Shown in pieces: positions 1-5,600 of a DNA stretch of 5,821 nt (positions are counted from its first letter, which is position 1; the number at the start of each line of letters is the position of its first letter). The stretch is taken from the NCBI GenBank assembly GCA_003647765.1, contig QMNM01000111.1, forward strand, positions 1 to 5,821, given 5' to 3'. The position numbers were made by a program, and so were the translations under genes. The notes beneath the pieces are model-generated. The model ran no database searches and was not told the origin of the DNA. It saw nothing but the letters and a program-made list of their open reading frames with translations. The DNA is from Candidatus Cloacimonadota bacterium. GTDB lineage: Bacteria; Cloacimonadota; Cloacimonadia; JGIOTU-2; B8-G9.

Positions 1-362
1 ACACCGACTTGAATTCCCTTGTCAATAATGTCTTGGAATTTCAATGAATCAATTGTTGCATTGTAGTTGTAATTATCTTTGTAGATTTTTAGTAAGTAGG
101 CTCTTTTTGCTACATCATCCCAAATTGGATACATTTCAGATATCATATTAGCGGCAGTTTCAATAACTTCGTCCCACAATTTATCTATCTTAATTTTGTT
201 ATATATTTTCAGGTTAAGTGATTCAAACAGTTGTGCTGTTAGTGTTTCCGAATCATTTGTACACCAGTTAATTGCTCGTTTAAGTTTGGCAGGAGAATAC
301 TTTTCTAACCTACCATCTCTCTTCTGCACTAAATGGTCTTTACCTTTGATTTTCTCAATCAT
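1..362 (-). CDS. nrdA: Ribonucleoside-diphosphate reductase large subunit, N-terminal part (runs off the left edge)
   Basis: Reading leftward from an ATG at 362-360, the frame stays open for 120 codons to the window edge, so only the start of the gene is present. The protein begins MIEKIKGKDHLVQKRDGR. Residues about 11-34 (VQKRDGRLEKYSPAKLKRAI) match the ATP-cone that opens class I ribonucleotide reductase large subunits and binds the allosteric ATP/dATP. Residues about 70-95 (AANMISEMYPIWDDVAKRAY) match the following helices of NrdA (compare the P-x-Y-x-x-VAAR pattern in T4 NrdA). NrdA reduces ribonucleoside diphosphates to deoxyribonucleotides with NrdB and supplies phage DNA synthesis in the cytoplasm. 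AAGGA at 370-374, 7 bases before the ATG, supports this start. The catalytic cysteines lie outside the window, so activity and subclass are inferred. The gene follows the ligase/nucleotidyltransferase gene with a hairpin between them. Confidence 0.87.
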   Translation of the reverse strand, partial: MIEKIKGKDHLVQKRDGRLEKYSPAKLKRAINWCTNDSETLTAQLFESLNLKIYNKIKIDKLWDEVIETAANMISEMYPIWDDVAKRAYLLKIYKDNYNYNATIDSLKFQDIIDKGIQVG

Positions 363-426
363 TTTTACATCCTTATTAGTATATTCATACGATACAGATA
401 TTTTACATTAAATGATTGGGAAATTG

Positions 427-485
427 AAAAAAGGAGGAGCTTTCTCAAACATTTATATCTTAATTTTATTTATGTTTGAGAAAGC
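427..485 (-). terminator. Long perfect hairpin followed by a T run, probable terminator between the ligase fusion and nrdA
   Basis: A perfect 14-bp inverted repeat (gctttctcaaacat at 439-452 and atgtttgagaaagc at 472-485) encloses a 19-base AT-only-plus-one-G loop. Read in the gene direction it begins 9 bases after the ligase-fusion stop codon, and the stem is followed by TCCTCC and then six T (432-427). This is the position and shape of an intrinsic terminator, although the T run is offset by six bases and the loop is unusually large. On the other strand the tail is only loosely T-rich, so termination in that direction is less likely. The loop/stem edge also contains TATAAATG on the minus strand (457-450), one base off the late-promoter box. 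It could instead be an RNA-processing or stability element. Confidence 0.6.
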
Positions 486-494
486 GAAAATAAT

Positions 495-2075
495 TTATTT
501 TTGGAATTCTTCCTGAATATTAGAGAGGTAATTATAAGTTTTTGCAGTAACTAAATTTTTGAATGTCGCTAAATCACCACTTTTAATTGACATTATAGCA
601 CGAGTAGCAGATATTTCATTTTCTGCTAATTCTTTTCTAATCGTTTCGACCACTGCCAAACTGGAATGTCGTTTTAGCTGTGCCTCGTAGCTATCAATTC
701 TGTCTGAGCCTGCTAAAATAAATCGTAATCTCTTAGGAGATTTATTGATTATTGAGGTCAAATTCCCAGTAGAATGGGTTATAATAGTGATACTGTCGCC
801 AAATATAGATGTCAGAATATTAGTCTGTAATTCAAGAGATAAACTCTCCTTTACATCCTTTTTTGCCTTCACAATACATACTACAACATGAGGATATATT
901 TTCAATGCTTCCTCAATAATATTTATGTGAGCTTTTGTTGGTATTCGAAACTTTCCTACAAAAAGTGCATTTTGATTTTCAGGTAATCTATCGAGAATCA
1001 TCTGTTTTGCTGTAAGGAATATGTCATCCTTTGCTTTATGTTTTACTATACAAGGTCTGATTGTTTCAGTTGCTTTTATCTTCTCAGCAAACACTTCTGA
1101 TATGTATTCATGACCACTGATAAAGACTTTGTTATTAAGGTCTTTTAAGAGCACTTCCAAAGGTTTCTGATAATCACTATGAATGAGATATTCATGGGCT
1201 ACTTTATTGACATCAGACCAATATTGTGTCTCTACCTCTGGAGTCCCTTGGTATGGAACTTTACGAGCAAATCTAACTGATTTTGAATATTGGTCTGCTT
1301 GAACGAACTTATAGAGAGCATCCTCGGCTTCTAACACCACACCCTCAGTCTTACCACCTAAACAGCTTTCAAAGCCAAGGAACACCGCTTTAATCGTTTC
1401 GTAGTCTATAAGGCTATGTGGAGCATCAATGAACTTGTGTTTGTGAGTTTCCCATTGAGCCATTAACCCCCAACTCTTAATACCCATTTCAAAGTTTCCA
1501 AGTGTATCAATCTTTCCTTGAAATACAACTGGTGGTAAAGCGATACCAAGTAAGTTAGAATATTCAAGATTGTTTTTTGTGCTGAACTCTGTGGGATTAG
1601 TTTTAATCATACCACCAACAATCTCCGCAGTTGCAGGAGAATAGGCAATAAGGAACAAATCAAACTTCTGATGATAATCTCTTGTAGTTGTCAATTTGTT
1701 CTGAATGAACTCTATGAATACTTCTGTGTTAAGTGGGAAGTCTTTTGTTTGAATATGATTAGCTTCAAGGTGGTCGTGTATTAAAGCATACTGAGAAATA
1801 CCAACAGAATAGTTTTTAATGTCAACTCTATCAATATCATCAAACTCTTCCTTAAATAGTATTTGATTTTTGAATGCTACTACCCAATTCTTCGTGTAAT
1901 CTTTATTCCACGGTTCATTGTTTCTCCAGAGAGTAAGTTTTGTTCCATCGAACTTTTCAGTCACAATGTATTCTTTAGATAGGAATTCTTGTAGTTTTTT
2001 GTCTGTTGTAGTTGCTTTGTCAGCATTGAGGATAGATATATCCAGCATGGCAATCCTTTTTTTAGTTTTGCTCAT
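495..2075 (-). CDS. RNA-ligase-like domain fused to NMN adenylyltransferase/cytidylyltransferase-like domain
   Basis: The 526-residue protein has two recognisable enzymatic halves. Residues about 30-270 look like a covalent nucleotidyltransferase ligase: K41-F-D-G44 is motif I with the lysine that would be adenylylated, FIEF at 120-123 fits motif III, KFDLFLIAYS at 137-146 fits motif IIIa, EGVV at 244-247 is motif IV, and YKFV at 255-258 sits where motif V falls, with the second lysine of KxK replaced by Val. A helical, unassigned stretch (about 272-367) follows. Residues about 368-520 resemble the HIGH-type nucleotidyltransferase fold: GKFRIPTKAH (374-383, normally PTxGH, here Ala for Gly), GSDR (456-459) and ISATR (488-492). 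Family knowledge suggests ATP-dependent RNA sealing plus dinucleotide synthesis (for example NMN to NAD+), but neither substrate can be read here. RBS strength favours a start at 2048 (M10). The gene follows the 837-residue gene by 23 bases and precedes nrdA. Confidence 0.85.
   Translation of the reverse strand: MSKTKKRIAMLDISILNADKATTTDKKLQEFLSKEYIVTEKFDGTKLTLWRNNEPWNKDYTKNWVVAFKNQILFKEEFDDIDRVDIKNYSVGISQYALIHDHLEANHIQTKDFPLNTEVFIEFIQNKLTTTRDYHQKFDLFLIAYSPATAEIVGGMIKTNPTEFSTKNNLEYSNLLGIALPPVVFQGKIDTLGNFEMGIKSWGLMAQWETHKHKFIDAPHSLIDYETIKAVFLGFESCLGGKTEGVVLEAEDALYKFVQADQYSKSVRFARKVPYQGTPEVETQYWSDVNKVAHEYLIHSDYQKPLEVLLKDLNNKVFISGHEYISEVFAEKIKATETIRPCIVKHKAKDDIFLTAKQMILDRLPENQNALFVGKFRIPTKAHINIIEEALKIYPHVVVCIVKAKKDVKESLSLELQTNILTSIFGDSITIITHSTGNLTSIINKSPKRLRFILAGSDRIDSYEAQLKRHSSLAVVETIRKELAENEISATRAIMSIKSGDLATFKNLVTAKTYNYLSNIQEEFQK
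2046..2060 (-). promoter_or_regulatory. Ribosome-binding site favouring the later start (M10) of the ligase fusion
   Basis: On the minus strand AAAAAGGA ends 5 bases before an in-frame ATG at 2048-2046, giving the better spaced Shine-Dalgarno of the two candidates. The upstream ATG at 2075-2073 has only AAGGA at 13 bases, and that AAGGA lies inside the direct repeat at 2090-2108. Starting at 2048 would give a 517-residue protein beginning MLDISIL and would leave the whole ligase domain intact. Both starts may be used. Confidence 0.55.
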
Positions 2076-2089
2076 TATACCGAATATAT

Positions 2090-2108
2090 CCTTAAGAGTT
2101 ACTTAGAT
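2090..2108. repeat. Direct repeat, left copy, spanning the stop of the 837-residue gene
   Basis: CCTTAAGAGTTACTTAGAT occurs here and, identically, at 4662-4680. Allowing one inserted base, similarity continues for six more bases on the left (aatata). In the gene direction it reads through the last codons TCT AAG TAA and then CTCTTAAGG, so it encodes Ser-Lys-stop and the first bases after the stop. The two copies are 2572 bases apart and bracket exactly one gene. It contains the palindrome CTTAAG. It could be a recombination scar, a shared regulatory site, or both. Confidence 0.9.
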
Positions 2109-4612
2109 AAACCTAGTGTTTCAGAAATAAAATCAATATCTTCAACATTCACAGAGATTGTATTTTGTTGGTTTGTAGCCCGTCTAATGGACTTCTTGAC
2201 TGCTTTTTTATGTTTTCTTTCGTTATCAAGTATGTCAATCTCTTTCATTAGTTTTTCAGAACTATATTTTTTATATATTGGTATTACTATTATATTCATG
2301 AATAAGTGCCTGATCATACTGTAATCACGCGAATTAAGGTCATCTAGTTTGAATTGTTGCATACGAGTAGAATCAAAACCTTCTGATTCTTTGTCCATTG
2401 CTTCCAAATTTGCATCAATTAAAGCTGAATATTTTTTATAATTTTCAAGTGTCAACTCATCTCCTTTATAACCAATAATGGAGGAAATAAATGCCATATA
2501 ATTATCTCCCCTTAAGAAACTACTTCTCCCTAAAGTAGTGCTATTATTATAATTGTATATTTCAATCATTCTATATAGTTTGGTTGTATCAACCACAATA
2601 CCAAAATCATTTAATTCTCTAATAAATCCATCTAATTCTTCAATTGAATAAATTACCGAATAATTTATATTATGTTCTAACATATGTGCTTTCATATTAA
2701 GTAAAATTATAAATGGGTCACTATCATTCAACACAGCTTTCTTATCATCGGTACTCAAGGTTAATACCTTTAAATGTTTTTTAATAATTTTTAATAAACT
2801 GATAGAATGGGTTTTATTAAACTGGTTTCTATTCTTTTCCAATTGACTTACTATTTCATTTTTGGCAAAAGATATAGCCGTACTTGATAAGGTTGTTGTA
2901 TCTTTATATAATTCATCTAAGATAGCTTTGGTTGGGTTTGTTCTTCTACCATTTTTAAAAAGATTATTGGCAGTCGTAAAATACCTTCTTCCAGATAAAT
3001 TTACAAATAATGAAATAGATTTAATAAATTGCCAGTCAGAATCAGTTATAAAACTGCCGGTTGGTTTTTTTATTCTCCTACCTTTGTTATAACCATTATT
3101 TATATAATGTAATCGTGTTATATTGAATGAACTAACCTTGCTAACAACCTTATGGAGTGGGTTTTGCGAAGCATCTGTTGCAGTATAAGCGTGGATGTCA
3201 GAATATTTAAAATTTAATGCAGAACATAAAATACTTAGTTTGGTTTTTGATATATATTCCAACTGTTCATCTTTACTTTGGTTACGAATTGCGTTATTTA
3301 TAGAAACAAATGACTTACTTTCCGATGAATTTTCAAATAATCTAATATAGACTTTTGGTTGAGACACAACTATCAAATGTTGGAATAATAAGAAAGTGTC
3401 GTCAGACCAATTTCTAATATCTTTTTCAATCTTGTGTAAAAACTTTCTCAATCCAACTATATCTAATTTAGATATAAATCTTTTTAATTCCAATAGAGCA
3501 ATAGTATTATGTTGAGCATTCGATAATGCAGTGTCACATGTAAATACAGAAATATTTCGCCCTTCTTTATTTACATTAATTGTAGTCAGCTTCTTACTTC
3601 CACTAAGCAGCCTATCATGCCAACCTATATTACCCGCAGAAGCAACAGCTTCAACATCCAACAATTGTATATATGGATTGTCATAAGTAATTTTGTGAAA
3701 AGTATCAGCCATTGAATCATATAATATCTCTACTTTTTCGTCATTTAATGCTCTAACATTGTCATTGCTTGATCCACCTCTTTCTGAGGATCTAATCGGT
3801 AAATTTTCTAGTGTAAAGGCATTTTTAATAGTTTTATCGAAATTAATATGCACATCTGACATATCACCTCGTGATGACCAGTCCTTATGTTCAACATCAT
3901 TAAATTCTATAATAGCAATATTTGTTCCTGTTTCAACAGATTTTAAAATCTCAGATACTAATGAATCTGGATTAGCTATATCAGAAGGTAAAATACCATA
4001 GTTATAATTATCTTGCAATGAATATATTTGAGACTTACTTAATATAATAACTTTAGAGAATAAACCTGTTTTTTCAAATAATTTTTGATCTTCTACAAAA
4101 TTTTTACTAGCCTGCATATAAGTATCATATCCAGATTTTGTAGAAAAGAAAGAGTCTGGATGGTAAAGGCATACTTGGATATATACGGTATCAGCTAAAG
4201 ACTCATCTACTGCATCGGAGGTAAATGTCAGCATATAATTTAATGCCTGTGCCATTTTTTTATTAAACTGTGTTATTAAATTTCTCTCAGTTGTTGAAGG
4301 TACTATACCATTTTCAATAATAACACCTATCTCTTTATTAGCATTTTTGATTGCTACATCAAGAAACCCTTTTACAGTATCTGTGTTTTTTAAATATTTA
4401 GAATCATAATATAATTCTGTTTTAATACCAGTTGTATTCTGCTCAATCAATAAACGACCGAAGGTTAAACTATAGCATAGTAATTCTCTTTTTTGAGCAG
4501 TATATGCTATATACTCAAATGAATCATCGTTCATGACTCTAATACCACCATTATTATCAACTACTTTATAAAGTTTAGCTAGTTCAGCTACAAATTTATT
4601 CTCTTTTGTCAT
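2099..4612 (-). CDS. Large protein of unknown function (837 aa), AT-rich, repeat-bounded
   Basis: I do not recognise this protein. The start is well supported: AAAGGAG ends 5 bases before the ATG at 4612. The sequence has no signal peptide and no convincing membrane segment, so it is probably soluble. Residues about 1-250 alternate hydrophobic strands and helices (for example IGVIIENGIV near 95-104 and NIAIIEFNDVEH near 232-243), suggesting an alpha/beta domain. A Ser/Gly/Asn-rich stretch (SSERGGSSNDN, about 275-285) looks like a linker. The remainder is mainly helical and Asn/Lys/Ile-rich, ending in a basic helix (ERKHKKAVKKSIRR, about 796-809) and an acidic tail. In counted 60-base samples GC was 18-28 percent, against 32-50 percent in flanking genes. 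Identical 19-base repeats lie at both gene boundaries, suggesting a cassette. A virion, injected or host-takeover protein is possible, but nothing in the sequence decides. Confidence 0.82.
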   Translation of the reverse strand: MTKENKFVAELAKLYKVVDNNGGIRVMNDDSFEYIAYTAQKRELLCYSLTFGRLLIEQNTTGIKTELYYDSKYLKNTDTVKGFLDVAIKNANKEIGVIIENGIVPSTTERNLITQFNKKMAQALNYMLTFTSDAVDESLADTVYIQVCLYHPDSFFSTKSGYDTYMQASKNFVEDQKLFEKTGLFSKVIILSKSQIYSLQDNYNYGILPSDIANPDSLVSEILKSVETGTNIAIIEFNDVEHKDWSSRGDMSDVHINFDKTIKNAFTLENLPIRSSERGGSSNDNVRALNDEKVEILYDSMADTFHKITYDNPYIQLLDVEAVASAGNIGWHDRLLSGSKKLTTINVNKEGRNISVFTCDTALSNAQHNTIALLELKRFISKLDIVGLRKFLHKIEKDIRNWSDDTFLLFQHLIVVSQPKVYIRLFENSSESKSFVSINNAIRNQSKDEQLEYISKTKLSILCSALNFKYSDIHAYTATDASQNPLHKVVSKVSSFNITRLHYINNGYNKGRRIKKPTGSFITDSDWQFIKSISLFVNLSGRRYFTTANNLFKNGRRTNPTKAILDELYKDTTTLSSTAISFAKNEIVSQLEKNRNQFNKTHSISLLKIIKKHLKVLTLSTDDKKAVLNDSDPFIILLNMKAHMLEHNINYSVIYSIEELDGFIRELNDFGIVVDTTKLYRMIEIYNYNNSTTLGRSSFLRGDNYMAFISSIIGYKGDELTLENYKKYSALIDANLEAMDKESEGFDSTRMQQFKLDDLNSRDYSMIRHLFMNIIVIPIYKKYSSEKLMKEIDILDNERKHKKAVKKSIRRATNQQNTISVNVEDIDFISETLGLSK

Positions 4613-4661
4613 ATAAACTCCTTTTAATAGTAGAAGTCTATCATAAAGGATATTAAATATA

Positions 4662-4680
4662 CCTTAAGAGTTACTTAGAT
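4662..4680. repeat. Direct repeat, right copy, spanning the stop of the 58-residue gene
   Basis: This is the second exact copy of the 19-base element at 2090-2108. It again covers the codons TCT AAG TAA plus CTCTTAAGG, this time at the end of the small basic gene, 50 bases before the start codon of the 837-residue gene. The stop codon sits at the same offset in both copies (4671 against 2099). Confidence 0.9.
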
Positions 4681-4847
4681 TTATTCACTCTAATGTAATC
4701 TTTAACATTTTTTTTCTTTTTGTGCTTCTTTAATTTTCTTGGAATCATAATAGGAAGTTTTGAATCTTCACCAGTATGACTATCTTTAACACCAGCCGGT
4801 GTTTCATTCCATAATAAAGCATTATTTAAGTCACCAAGAGTAAGCAT
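4671..4847 (-). CDS. Small basic protein (58 aa), unknown, coupled to the endolysin gene
   Basis: An ATG at 4847-4845 immediately follows the endolysin TAA (TAAATG) and opens a 58-codon frame ending at 4671. The product starts MLTLGDLNNALLWNETPAG and ends in a strongly basic tail with KLKKHKKKKNVKDY followed by IRVNKSK. No good Shine-Dalgarno precedes it (only AAGAG), so translation probably depends on ribosomes finishing the endolysin gene. The moderately polar N-terminal half and Lys-rich tail have no membrane segment, so it is not an obvious holin. The tail could bind nucleic acid or another polyanion. It fills the whole gap between the endolysin and the upstream region of the 837-residue gene, which argues that it is real; the alternative is an untranslated spacer. 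I do not recognise a family. Confidence 0.68.
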   Translation of the reverse strand: MLTLGDLNNALLWNETPAGVKDSHTGEDSKLPIMIPRKLKKHKKKKNVKDYIRVNKSK

Positions 4848-5504
4848 TTATATTGCTCTTAGTTCAAAGTGTGGTAAATCGTCAAAGTTCTGGTCAGTGT
4901 AAATATCATCTTGATCCCAATCTCCACCCCATCTTACTTTATGAGAGATTTTAACTTCTTCTAATAACTGTCTGGCTGCCATTTTAACAAGTCCTGCTAA
5001 GTAGTAAAATCTTCTTAAATCTTTTTGAGCACCACTAAAAGCATTAGAACCTTTTTTGTATGGCATAATATCAACAGCATAACTTAATCCATCACCGTGA
5101 TCCTGATGCTTCGATAATTTCTTAACACCGTCTAACTTACTTCTACCTGTTTCAAAGTATTCTAATTGCTTCTCAGCAGTTCTTAGTCCTTCAAGCACCG
5201 ATATATCGTATATCTTAATAACTTCTTCCATTATCTTAATCATATCTGGGTGACATGTATCCAATCTTGCTCTACTTCTATTTCCAAATCTATACATTGC
5301 TTTGATCTCCTTTTTATTAGTAGTTTCTGTAACCTTGAATGGTTCAACTACTTTATCTTCTAATATAGCAACTACTTTACTCATACCACTAATAGTATGT
5401 TGAGAGTTACTAACCTCACTGTCTATATTTTTATTTATATTTTTATTTCCAGTCTTTAATATTTTAGTCATAAAACTTGAAAAAAATGCTATAATTTTGT
5501 CCAT
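4848..5504 (-). CDS. M15-family peptidoglycan peptidase (endolysin or virion peptidase) with N-terminal extension
   Basis: Residues about 70-218 are a typical M15C L-alanyl-D-glutamate/D-Ala-D-Ala peptidase domain that cleaves the peptide part of peptidoglycan. The motifs are GLRTAEKQ (107-113), SKHQDHGDGLSYAVD (131-145) and DDLPHFEL (208-215). By comparison with T5 endolysin, H133, D145 and H212 would bind zinc and D209 would be catalytic; all are present, so it should be active. The 69 residues before the domain are unusual: family members normally start near the equivalent of M70. The extension has a short amphipathic stretch (IIAFFSSFMTKIL, 4-16, too short for a clear membrane span) and an NKNI duplication. 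The full-length start has AAAAGGAG 5 bases upstream and an exact late promoter 20 bases upstream. A second strong RBS precedes M70. Late lysis or cell-wall penetration are both plausible roles. Confidence 0.9.
   Translation of the reverse strand: MDKIIAFFSSFMTKILKTGNKNINKNIDSEVSNSQHTISGMSKVVAILEDKVVEPFKVTETTNKKEIKAMYRFGNRSRARLDTCHPDMIKIMEEVIKIYDISVLEGLRTAEKQLEYFETGRSKLDGVKKLSKHQDHGDGLSYAVDIMPYKKGSNAFSGAQKDLRRFYYLAGLVKMAARQLLEEVKISHKVRWGGDWDQDDIYTDQNFDDLPHFELRAI
5295..5315 (-). promoter_or_regulatory. Internal ribosome-binding site and in-frame ATG inside the endolysin gene
   Basis: On the minus strand AAAAAGGAG is followed 8 bases later by the in-frame ATG of codon 70 (5297-5295). This is a near-ideal Shine-Dalgarno, and the ATG falls exactly where ordinary M15C endolysins begin (YRFGNRSRARLD follows). 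A separate 149-residue peptidase could be made from here. The same bases encode Lys-Lys-Glu-Ile, so a chance match is possible. Confidence 0.55.
5424..5447. repeat. Tandem 12-base duplication in the endolysin N-terminal extension
   Basis: Two perfect adjacent copies of tatatttttatt (minus strand AATAAAAATATA) encode Asn-Lys-Asn-Ile twice at residues 20-27. The unit is a multiple of three, so the frame is kept. The junction creates an exact TATAAATA on the minus strand at 5439-5432. Confidence 0.85.
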
Positions 5505-5524
5505 ATGAACTCCTTTTGTAGGAA

Positions 5525-5532
5525 TATTTATA
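5525..5532 (-). promoter_or_regulatory. T4-type late promoter (TATAAATA) for the endolysin gene
   Basis: The minus strand reads TATAAATA, the exact T4 late-promoter consensus used with the phage sigma factor gp55 and co-activators. It ends 20 bases before the endolysin ATG, with the AAAAGGAG ribosome-binding site between, so the transcript would have a very short leader, as is usual for T4 late genes. The octamer also occurs by chance in AT-rich DNA, but its placement in the only sizeable intergenic gap here supports function. It would drive the endolysin, the small basic gene and perhaps the 837-residue gene. Confidence 0.72.
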
Positions 5533-5581
5533 TGATTTAGTGGGTTTTTATTAGAAATTGGAGTTTTATTGGTGAAGTGGA

Positions 5582-5600
5582 AGAGGGTTTAATGCCCTCT
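5582..5600 (-). other. Short GC-rich hairpin around the stop codon of the rightmost gene
   Basis: AGAGGG and CCCTCT form a 6-bp stem with a 7-base loop that contains the gene's TAA (5591-5589). In this AT-rich region such a stem stands out. The following bases in the gene direction (TTCCACTTCACC) are not a clean T run, so it is a weak intrinsic terminator at best; mRNA end protection or processing is the alternative. Confidence 0.4.

Noticed and set aside
378-383. Possible -10 box (TATACT, minus strand) for nrdA
   Set aside because: No acceptable -35 box is present, and a start about 7 bases downstream would fall inside the nrdA ribosome-binding site.
196-411. Plus-strand open frame of 71 codons
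   Set aside because: It lies antisense to the nrdA start, has no ribosome-binding site and no recognisable protein features; the minus frame gives a clear NrdA N-terminus.
429-437. Plus-strand AAGGAGG, a perfect Shine-Dalgarno
   Set aside because: The next plus-strand ATG is at 472, too far away, and opens only 14 codons; the bases are better explained as the tail of the minus-strand hairpin.
1918-2106. Plus-strand open frame of 62 codons over the start of the ligase fusion
   Set aside because: It is antisense to the KxDG-containing part of a well-supported gene and has no RBS.
2862-4001. Two plus-strand frames (2862-3092 and 3759-4001)
   Set aside because: Both are shadows of the 837-residue gene, without RBS or recognisable content.
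4700-4735. Run of eight A in the small basic gene as a programmed frameshift site
   Set aside because: Both shifted frames stop within a few codons, so no meaningful alternative product results.
4788-4803. 6-bp hairpin (aacacc/ggtgtt, 4-base loop) in the small basic gene
   Set aside because: It lies within the coding sequence, has no T run, and its bases are explained by the codons for Thr-Pro-Ala-Gly-Val.
5456-5495. Signal peptide or SAR anchor at the endolysin N-terminus
   Set aside because: The hydrophobic stretch is only about 13 residues with polar interruptions and no cleavage motif, too short for a confident call.
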